Source: a virus
DNA: 61,499 bases
Reading direction: 5' to 3' (one strand)
IMG/VR virus record: IMGVR_UViG_3300035701_000030
Location: 1 to 61,499 of that record
Shown here: piece by piece, positions 7,801-17,000 of the stretch
Position numbering within the stretch: the first letter of the stretch is position 1
Layout: every line of letters starts with the position of its first letter
Notes under the pieces: generated by a model
Database searches by the model: none
The model's input: only the letters and a program-made list of their open reading frames with translations
What the model was told of the DNA's origin: nothing
Translations under genes and position numbers: made by a program

Positions 7801-10290
7801 TTAGGAGGAGCAGGAGCGCTTACTGGAAATGGTGCATTTTCACAAGTGGGTACAATGATAGGTGCAATGGGCTTAATGTCTATGAATCCTGTAGTAATGG
7901 GTGCAGGGGCGGCAACCCTTGCGGTATCTCAACTATTCCAAATATGGCAAGATGGAATTGAAAAAACAAAACAAAAACAAAAGACTTTACAAGCATCTAT
8001 TTATGATCAAATCAAAGCCTTACAAGAAAATCAGAGAGCCTATGAAACAATAATAGAAATTCAAGAAAATGCTAAGAAGACTATAGATGAGTTAAGTGTT
8101 AAAGCGCTTTTAAATACAGATGAAACAGAGCGTCTTACAGAAGCTCAAAATAACTACGCTACGTCTACTATTGACGCAATGGGTGCTGAAAGATCCCTTT
8201 TGGATTCTAGGGGTAAGTTGTTAGCGCAACTTCCACAGTTAGAAAAATATGCCGATTTAGCATCTAAAGCAATGTCCCTAAATCCAGCAGATTTAAAGAT
8301 GCTTGCTGAAAAATTGGCCCAAGATATATTAATATCTTCTGGAGTATACGTACCTAAACCAAGCCCTATGTATAAGCCCGCTTATGCTGAACCCCAAACC
8401 CTAGACGAAGCGTTACTTGAGCCTAGACGTAAAAAGGAAGCTCCTATTTTTGGTAGGAGTGATAAGGCTGATTTTTATAACTATGATTTAATGCCTACTA
8501 AAGAGGTTATAGAAAAATTACAGACCGGGGGAATAGAGGAAGTTATTAAATTCTTGAAGCTTCCCCACTGGACAACGGGTGGAAAGGGTGTGGAAGTTAC
8601 ACCTGAATTAGCTAATACTATTAGTACTTTATTAAGTCTAACTACAGAGGAAGAAAGAGCTAATATAGAGGGATTCGCAGATGGAGTAAAGATATTTGAA
8701 TCCAGTGTTCTTACGATGCAGGGTGTAATTGATCCCTATAATCAAATGGTTAATAACCTTGCCGGATTTAAAGCGACAACGGAGGCAAATCTGGCATTTG
8801 GTATAGGGGATACTAAAGATAATCAAAATGCGGAGCTTAGACAAAAACTAGGACAAACTTTTATAGAGTATGCTAGAAGAGTGCCAGAAACTGCGGGATA
8901 TATGAGAGGCGAGGGGCGAAGCTATGGATCTAGCGTGGGGCAAAGAGATATCAATGAACTTATGTATGGGGGCAACGGTAAGACTGGCTTCGTAAGTAAA
9001 GGAGAGGTTGCAAACACAGGAGCTATGACAGCAGACGAGGCCAAAATGCTGTTTGGGGTTATTGCGGAGTTAGATCCAGCTTTGGTAAATGCCCAAAAGA
9101 ATACGGCTGAGTATGGGGAAATGGTATATCAGTACTTTAAAAAAGCTGGCTTTGAAATAGATGGCTTACGTGACCCAGCTAGACAATTAGCTGAAGATTT
9201 TGCAACTCTGCGGGAAGAAATTGATGCAAGTGTTATATCAGGAAAACAGGCTTTGTATGATGAATTAGTAACTCTACAGGCACAAAAGCAAGGTGGAGAA
9301 TTTAAAAAGGAGCCACAATTATTTACGGGACAAAAAGAACAAGTAGAGGCCCTTATTACAGCTTATACTGAGCTAGGTGTAGCCTTTAATCAAAATGTTG
9401 CTATTCTTCCCCAACTAAGAGATAGCTTAGGAAGCGTTAAGATACTACAGGGGTTACTTCTTACAGACGTAAATAACCTATTACCCTCCTTATTAGGCTT
9501 AGCAGATAGAATGGGATTAACAGGCAAGGCTGTAGATAAGCTAAAAGACTATATAAAGGCACTTATAGGTGCAGTAACCATACTTAACGCAATGCCCGAT
9601 ACTATAATAAAAATTAGGGTTCAGATGACGACTGCCATAAAAAGCGGGAGTATGTTTGATGTTATAAATGCTGCAAGGGATGCAGCTTCAGCTATTGGTG
9701 CGGCTTCTGCCGCACAAAAGACTCAAGCTTCTGCGTTAGCGGCCATTGAAAAGCTATTTGCTAATGCGGGAGGAACTTCTTTTGGTGCGTCTACGGGAGG
9801 AGGAGGAGGAGGAGGAACAAAGGCCCCTATAGGCTCTATTGATTTACCTAAAGAATGGAAAAATCAAGCAACTCCCGTTAAAGCTTTAGTACAACAAGCT
9901 GTTGAGTGGGCTAAAAAATATCAAGCAGCTATACCGGGGGAAGACAAGGAGCATAAGAAGGACTTAGTTGCTGTAATGATGGGCAATACTAGGGTATTAT
10001 TACAAAGGGGGATTGCAGAAGAGTACCTTAAAAAAGCTATTGATGCTCTAACAGATGAAATGAAAAAAGCAAACGATACAGCAGATATGGTAGGTAGGAT
10101 AAGAATAGGAGCGGGGGACTTTGCAGCTATGGCTAATGTTCCTTTCAATAGTAAGACAGGAATAAGCGTTGGTGGGGAAGGAAATGCAATGGCTGTTAAT
10201 GTAAATATTAACGGTCAAATTCTTACCCCGGCTCAAATGGATCAACTGGCAGATCATATAGCGGCTGCTTTAAGGCCTAAATTAGTGTAA
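4897..10290 (+). CDS. Tape measure protein
   Basis: A 1797-residue protein starting at GTG, one base after the chaperone stop. Residues about 470-790 carry the TP901-type tape-measure core: a hydrophobic TLVFGAFGAVIGSI segment, then TGEETKAAFDAVAEIAYKTA, AMDDIALATRKVG-like helices, QLSAAFKQLQIDP and TNKSAADIATSFKNLFGSL. Ala/Gly-rich hydrophobic stretches near 850 and 960-1015, long helical segments and a Gly6 linker near 1640 follow. The protein sets tail length and is ejected with the DNA. At the usual rule of about 0.15 nm per residue it implies a tail of roughly 250-270 nm (inference). Its size dominates the structural module. Confidence 0.95.
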   Translation: MAGEYRIRFMGDLGNLSQFTSGIVGSASSIKSAFRASAASPVTNLKVPGLNISNLTTTVDAANRVLIQSGTVFHRTVVGWKTDLAALDAATTKSARAGGAAGYGGASFRTPTGPAVMGSGYGSTKGGKPPTAGVYAKDLKPVYETFATGEFSQIMGDFDKINAATQALIPASLALAAIDKKAALEFYKYEAGRITLINMQTAAIREQTVAKLALERAYKMGGGTVPKFNAAGVMTAPGKLIASDKEIAAIAKQPVYQAVRQANATIVPLAGGGTKRVLPTAEAMRGMVQADMALAAAGAPTGANLELAIRQARGIELIEKDIAARNIVLKEIDAKLTAANAKQEAFNKKVATQRKAIATQYAPEYTALNEAKTTPGVPYQMKALLERSKSLRKDVMKNLDITAPFGTTDFAKQFNEKVSSVQVSKDLTRGITNVSMEAQGADGIVGRMTTSLNQQGQTIEKWSGSLRNAGSTLKMVAVDFKKVLEWTVATTLVFGAFGAVIGSISKVNKVTNDLQRFQIVSKTTGEETKAAFDAVAEIAYKTATPLMELTAVMDDIALATRKVGQTTKEWAEDMKYLTNAVGIFTNIAGVDTVKATDQLSAAFKQLQIDPDQLTMILNKVTAVAGGNAQATQDIISAIGTVAEAAKAAGFDIDEQIAAVQVLSQVTNKSAADIATSFKNLFGSLNAPASVKVLKSFGIEVRDATGNLRPFLDVYKEIYDAIQQGVIPEGRVQDILRAISGGPRRAPDAAAILGNLPKIFETIAKSANATNEALIANAKILDTNTAKLQQMRTAFDTAIINAFTESVNKLVAGVTDLGKIFATVLGSNASSSVASSIIQFGILVGSLTLVTKLFGGMRTVLRGLATDLKLVGIQSKANSYLFGNATAIGKGAYKSPLNLTKTERPGFAKYVQPGGQFEYWPLVSGTTPPMPPAFKTPPRGLQGVSGLWQGNRAFRMGSAGLGGAAAGLALGGAGALTGNGAFSQVGTMIGAMGLMSMNPVVMGAGAATLAVSQLFQIWQDGIEKTKQKQKTLQASIYDQIKALQENQRAYETIIEIQENAKKTIDELSVKALLNTDETERLTEAQNNYATSTIDAMGAERSLLDSRGKLLAQLPQLEKYADLASKAMSLNPADLKMLAEKLAQDILISSGVYVPKPSPMYKPAYAEPQTLDEALLEPRRKKEAPIFGRSDKADFYNYDLMPTKEVIEKLQTGGIEEVIKFLKLPHWTTGGKGVEVTPELANTISTLLSLTTEEERANIEGFADGVKIFESSVLTMQGVIDPYNQMVNNLAGFKATTEANLAFGIGDTKDNQNAELRQKLGQTFIEYARRVPETAGYMRGEGRSYGSSVGQRDINELMYGGNGKTGFVSKGEVANTGAMTADEAKMLFGVIAELDPALVNAQKNTAEYGEMVYQYFKKAGFEIDGLRDPARQLAEDFATLREEIDASVISGKQALYDELVTLQAQKQGGEFKKEPQLFTGQKEQVEALITAYTELGVAFNQNVAILPQLRDSLGSVKILQGLLLTDVNNLLPSLLGLADRMGLTGKAVDKLKDYIKALIGAVTILNAMPDTIIKIRVQMTTAIKSGSMFDVINAARDAASAIGAASAAQKTQASALAAIEKLFANAGGTSFGASTGGGGGGGTKAPIGSIDLPKEWKNQATPVKALVQQAVEWAKKYQAAIPGEDKEHKKDLVAVMMGNTRVLLQRGIAEEYLKKAIDALTDEMKKANDTADMVGRIRIGAGDFAAMANVPFNSKTGISVGGEGNAMAVNVNINGQILTPAQMDQLADHIAAALRPKLV

Positions 10291-10305
10291 GGGAGGGAAT
10301 ATTAA

Positions 10306-11031
10306 ATGGGTTTAGGACCAACACCACAATATTTAGCTCAATATAATAACTACGTTTTACCGGGCTATGTTCAAAGCGAAGATATGGAGTCCACTATTAA
10401 TATTGCCTCCCACTATGGCGCTTATCTAGATGGGTCAGATTCAGAGTATGTAGGGCTATCTAATAAATCCCTTAACCTATCCCTTAAGGTATGGGAACAA
10501 GATTATTTATCTTGTAAACAGCAAATAGAACTAGCAGCTACTATGATTAGAAGTTCCAAGATATTTACTAACCTGTATGTTCAATACACTGATCGTCATT
10601 ATGTAGCTTTAGCTAAATCTATTAAAATGTCCAAGTCTGTTCCATCTTCGGTGCGTACATTAGATTATAGTGTAGAGTTTGAATGCAAGCCGTGGCTTGT
10701 TGGGGAGACACTTCATTCAATTAGCTCAGATACCAATGAGGTAGGTCGCACAATAGCCGATGGTGGCTGGACACCTACGGTTGTAACCCTAACAGGCAAT
10801 AGCGTAAGTGGAATTGTAGACTGGGACGGCCAATCTACGGGCAATATTGTTACCACAGGGGTTACTAACATGGTTATAGATACCGAAGCGTTTACCGCTA
10901 CAATGGACGCAGTTAATAGAAATGATCTTATTACTACAAAAGATTATAGGCTATACGTTGGCCCCGGAAGAACAATCTTTACGGTAGATGGCTCTGCCAC
11001 AATTCAATATTACGATAGATATTATATATAG
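10306..11031 (+). CDS. Distal tail protein (Dit-like)
   Basis: A 241-residue protein with a GGGAGGG ribosome site, directly after the tape measure, where Dit proteins lie. It shares clear sequence with the last 235 residues of the giant protein encoded next: YLAQYNNYVLPGY vs YLVQYNGHLVPGY, then IASHYGAYLDGS vs TASHYTAYFDSS, LKVWEQDYLSCK vs MKVWEPTYLECK and LYVGPGR vs IYVGPGK. Dit forms the hub joining tail tube and tip. The presence of two Dit-like copies suggests alternating or two-ring hub subunits. Confidence 0.8.
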   Translation: MGLGPTPQYLAQYNNYVLPGYVQSEDMESTINIASHYGAYLDGSDSEYVGLSNKSLNLSLKVWEQDYLSCKQQIELAATMIRSSKIFTNLYVQYTDRHYVALAKSIKMSKSVPSSVRTLDYSVEFECKPWLVGETLHSISSDTNEVGRTIADGGWTPTVVTLTGNSVSGIVDWDGQSTGNIVTTGVTNMVIDTEAFTATMDAVNRNDLITTKDYRLYVGPGRTIFTVDGSATIQYYDRYYI

Positions 11032-11077
11032 ACTAATAAGATAGTCACTCAAATACAATTGAGGTAGGTGGGCAGGA

Positions 11078-14000
11078 ATGGAATACCAAGAGGTAGGACA
11101 GGCAGAAGTACAGATAGTACTTACTGATATCCAAGTCTATGCCCAAGCAGATTCCCAAATATTAACCATTAATTACGCTGTAGGTAATTCTGTTACCCAA
11201 ATTCTTGCTACATATAGTGAGAGTGGACAAGCGCTTGCTATAATACAAATTCCCTCACTACCAGTTTATTTCTATGATTCATTTACTAGGACCACTACCG
11301 CTCCACCGGCTAATGTGGGTACTGCCGATACTGGACAGACTTGGTACTGGAACGACTACGATGAAAATTTAGGCTTCGCCCTATCCACCTTACATGTAGA
11401 AAGTGGAGCTTTGGTATTACCAAATGAAGGACCCGCCCATTCAAATTATGATGCTATAAATGGTGCTCCCTCAATTGAAGAGGGAGAATTTCTAATAGAT
11501 TTTTGGGTACCAGCAGCAGGAGATATTTATCTTGATTTTAGATGGTTTGACAAAAATTGGTATATAGTAGTATTTGATACTTCTGAAACAACCTTTACTC
11601 TTGCGGGAGATATAGGGGAAACAGTATCAATAACAGGTAGGGATGCGTGGTATAGGCTCCGAGTAATAGTAGAAGGCAGTATTTCAAGTACTAAGGCACA
11701 TATATGGAAAATAGGGGAAACTGAGCCTATTACTTGGACCCAAATACAATCTACATGGAAATATATAAAATCTAATTTAGATGGTATTAGCAACTATGGG
11801 GTACCTTATAGAAACTTACTTCCAATATTTGATATCTATAATACTCCTCTTAATGAAGCGGCTAAGTTTGATAATATAACAGTTTCGGGTTATGGATATA
11901 CAGTATATAATCAAGGGTTTGGTCTTGCACAGACACAAATTCTTACTACATATAATATATATTCACAGGCTGACTCATGGACAGTATATCGTCAGGAGAC
12001 AGGAGAATATATTTGGCCGCAATTTGGACAGGCATATGCTCATATACTTACTATAGATGTACAGGCATATAGTCAAGCATTGGCTATGATAGCTCTTCAA
12101 AGATATACTACAACATTTTCAGATACATTCAGCAGAGTTACCACCCCTAATCCATTTAATTTAGGTACTTCGGATAGCGGCCATACATGGAATTGGTCTA
12201 ATTGGGCAAGTTCTACTCCTCCTACTGCTATTTATACCGATGGTTCTAACCTTATCTTTACAAGTGGTGGAAATAGTGCTTATACTATTTACCCTTCTGG
12301 CCCTTCCCCATCTTCTGGAAGTAATTATGTAGATCTATTATATGATATATGGATAACTAATTCTTATGATAGTAATCACTATTTTTATTGGTTTGAAAAA
12401 GATTGGTGGTTCTATATATATGATAACAGCGGCTCTACATTTGGGATATGGAGTTACGGTGGTTCTGGTGGCTATGCAGTTATTCGTAATTCGTTCTATA
12501 GAGTCAGAGCAATATATGATCCTACTGGTCCCGGTGGAATCTATTTAAAGGCCCATATGTGGAAAGTAGGAGATGCTGAACCCGGTACTTGGACAACTCT
12601 ACAGGTTCAGAAAGTTTATAATTACAATTCACCGGGAAATACTTATTATAATCAATCCCCTATTTTATATTGGGGTAAGCCATCTAGTGAAGCAGGAAAA
12701 CTTGATAATATTGCTTATAATAGTGTTTATAATACTGTATATAATCAAGGTCAAGCACAAGCACAAACAAATATTCTAACCACTTATCAACAGTACGGAC
12801 AAGCGCATGTAACTCTTAACCAGTCTCAATATACCGGACAGGCTTTAGCAAGCATCCTTTCAGTATATCAAAATTATTCTCAAGCACAAGCAAATATTCG
12901 TAAATCTGCTGGATACGGACAAGCAAGGGCATTACTTAATCGACACTGGGCTTTTGCCATCGCCACATTCTATAGCTTTAACCCTACTCCGGGGGCTATA
13001 AATAAATGGAATAACCATGCATATGCTCAAGCCCATATAGTAAAAAGAAATATAAGGGCTTATGGCTTAACAAGTGTACTTAATGTTTATAGAAATCCTG
13101 TTTCTGGTGCATATATATGGCCAAAATTTGCACAAGCAAATACAAAAATTATCTTAACCGGCATACAAAAATATGGCCAAGCACAGGCTTGGATGAATCT
13201 TATCATACGGCCAGCGCAAGCAATTGCTCAAATTATAAACACAGATGATGGTTATAGACGCGCTGTTCTAGCAGACCTCCCAATGGTCTATTATCCACTA
13301 GATGATGGGGCACCGGCTGGAACAAATCTAGTTAGATTCCCCGTTGGAGGGTCTGCAAGTTATACGGGCTATAATCAATATAGTGCTTCGTATGCCTATG
13401 CTAAAGCGGCAGACGGTATTCGTTCAGATGGCTGGGCTGCTTCTGGATATGCCTCGGAGCCACCAGAAGTCCGTCGTTGGTGGCAAGTAGATTGGACTGT
13501 TCCACAAACTATAAAAACAGTACGATTAATTAATCGGCCCAGTTATACATTCGGTTATGGGCGAATAATATTTAGTGACGGTACCTATTATTCAGTTACA
13601 TTTCCTAATTCAGGAAACGAGTCCCAGCTTTATTTCGTAGATGTTACAAATGTAACATCTATGCGTATAATAAGTGACGGAGGAGGCAATTCTAATCCCG
13701 GTTTCTCTGAAGTAGAAGCCTATATTGATATTGAAGTAGATACGCTTCATTCTATAGTGGGCAGAAGAAACGCTAGTTGGTGGTACAGCACAGTACCGCC
13801 ATCCTTCTCCCAAACACCCGCAATTCTGTCTGGAACATCCATCTATTTTGGCAATAATAAAGCCCTAGATGCCGGACAAAATATGTGGAGTGCCGATGCT
13901 ACTACTACTTTACCCCTAGCTATTCCCGGTCAGCACGGCCAAGAAAATAATATGAATGTAATCTCCCCTACATGGTGGGGCAAAGCGGGGGATGTTGTTA

Positions 14001-17000
14001 CTATCCATATAACGACTCCACCAACGTCTGCTGATATAGGTATATATCAAGTTGGTGGGGAAAACCAATGGTGGAGTAAGAACGGGTATCAGACCACCGG
14101 TGGTTTGGTTGGAACTGCTGGAAGAGATGTTCCATTTACATTAACTTCTACAGGCCCCCACTTTGTATACCTATGGACCTATAATGCAGGATATACGGGT
14201 ACAGGTACCGTTACTATTACAGGAAGCCCGATAGCCCCTGAGTCTACTATTCCAATGGCCGCAGGATCAGCTATAACAGTTGAAACTTGGGTCAAGTGGG
14301 ATGGTACTACCGACTACCGCATGATATTAGGATTCGACAATTATAACTTTTCCATTTTTGCCGGTAAATTAGGATTTGAGGTTCCTACTAATCAGTATTG
14401 GTCAACAGCAAGTGCTGTTTTAATTGCGGGAGTTTGGTATCATGTTGCTGCTGTTATGTATACGGAGCAACCAGTTGGTACTGCTAATAAGATATATGTT
14501 AATGGGGTACTCCAAAGTTTATCCGGCCAAAATCCAACAGGTTATTTTCAAGAATACTTTAATATAGGTGGTTGGAGTGCGAGTAATAGCTATAACGTAT
14601 ACTCTACTCTAGATGAATATGCTGTATTTAATTATGAATTAACAGCAGAACAAATTCTTGCTCATTATCAAGCAAGAATAATTATGTGGCACGCTCAAGC
14701 ACAGGCTAGAATTATTGGTTTTGGATATCCTGTATATGCTCAAGCTCTAGCAATGATAAAGGGTTTGGAGTTCGCTCAAGCCCAAGCGCATATCTTTGGC
14801 TCATATCCTCGATATGGGCAAGCATTAGGTCTGATAACCAGAGATGGTGAAGGCTTAGTACGGATGATTTGGACAGGTGAGTATACCCCTTATCCTGAAA
14901 ATATTATTGCTTGGGGCATAGAAGACCAGTCGGGTCAGATATATTATGATAATGGCGGAACTCCGGTACCTGATTATCCCGGCACTAATGCTGGTGCTGC
15001 ATGGACAACCAGATTTACTGCTGATGCTACTGGTACTTGGTCATTTAGAACAGTATCGGATGATAACTCCGAAGTAACTATTGATTCTGTTGTTATAGTA
15101 GCAAACTATAGTGATCAATTTACTACGGTTGGTACGGGACACGGTGATTGGGACCGATTTGGACCTGTTGAATTAACCTTGGGCCAAGAGTATAACCTAC
15201 ACGTTAGATGGACTCAAGGTGGAGGACCGTACACAATCCATGTCTATTATAAGCGGCCAGCAGATTCGACATGGAACTTATTATTAGATAATAAGCCCCC
15301 GTGGTTGCCCGTAAGTAAGATAAGAGTTTGGGCACAAGCGCAAGCGCAGATTTTACGTCCACCTAATATTAGAGATTATGCCCAAGCACAGGCTCGTATA
15401 TTAGCGTATAAAGTTAAGGGATATGGACAGGCGCAATCTAGATTACTAGCATTTAATCAAAATGTATGGGGACAAGCGTTAGCTTTCGTAGGGCATTTCC
15501 AGTCAGGTAACGCCCAAGCCCGTATATTAGCGTTTAATATAAATAAGTACGGCCAATCCCAAGCTAATATTCTTAAATCAGCGGGATATGGCCAAGCACA
15601 AGCCAAGTTAAATGCCTTTAATGTTAACAGGTATGCTATAGCGCACGCTAAATTAAGAGCATTTAATGTTAACGGCTTTGGACAGGCGCGAGTAACTGTT
15701 CTGCGCTCTGCATCGGGATTAACACAGGCGCGAATTAAGCAGACCTATCCTCTATTCTATCTTAATAACTATGCCTTATCCTCATTAGGAGCAACGGCTA
15801 CAGCACTTCCTGCTGAGCTTACTATACCTAATCCTAACGATTCTAATTTTGGCGGGCCAATAAATACTATAGATGGTAACTCTCTATCATTATGGGAAAG
15901 TTTAGTAAACGTTGCACCCGAAAATGACGATGAAAGAGTTAAATTAATAATCGATCTAGGACAGCATAGGGTAATAACGGGCTATTATATATTACCAGAT
16001 AAATATAACTCTACAGTAAGTCTACAATGGCATGGAAGCCCCGGAAACACTATTCCCGTTACCCAGTGGGTTACTATTGTACCTAATATATATCTTCCAG
16101 TTAATATTTCTACTCCGTTAAGTGGAGATAATGCTGTTAGAGGATTTATAGCCCCTAGCAATCAAAGATGGTGGCGATTAATAGTAACCAATGGCGGGGA
16201 CGGAAATAGGATATCATTGGCTACATTTGGTTTAGGCGTAGGGCTAATACAGAGTGGAACATTTGCTCAGGCAATGGCAATGTTTGGGCACTATGCAGTA
16301 GCACAGGCAGCATATTATATCTCCCCAGCATTCGATCAGAACGTTTATGGACAGGCGCAAGCGGATATAGTTCAGACCTACCAGATATACGGACAATCGG
16401 AAGCGTGGTTAATACCTCCTACCCAATGGTCACAGGCTCTAGCACAAATCATACAGACTTACGCCCTTGATTCTAACGCTATGGCATGGATAATACCCCC
16501 TACTCAGTGGAGCCAAGCCCTTGCTACTATTAAAGCATATGATATAGAGGCTTATGGATTCGCTAAAGCACATCTTATAGGGCACTATGCTAGATTTGGA
16601 AATGCTAGAACTTATGTCTCCAAAACACAAGGTTATGCTCATGTTGCTGTAAGTGTGTTTAAGAGGGGTAACATCGCAAGGGGCGGGGCTATAGCATACA
16701 TAGGGCACTTCCAATTCGCACAGGCAGGGGCCTTTATCTTATGGCTTGCGGCATACTCTAACGCCCAAGCGCAAATTAAAACAGATTATATCAAATCTGC
16801 TCAAGCTATAGCAGTTATACAAAGATTTGATAAGTGGGGCCTAGCAAAAGTCCATATATTACAGGATTATAGGGTTTATTCTCAGTCCATTGTACTTCTA
16901 AATCGAACTTGGGGCATAGGATTAGCAAATTCTCAAATTCATAGAACATACTATAGGTGTGCTAGTACTAGAACATGGATAAAAGATATCTATCGTGGCT

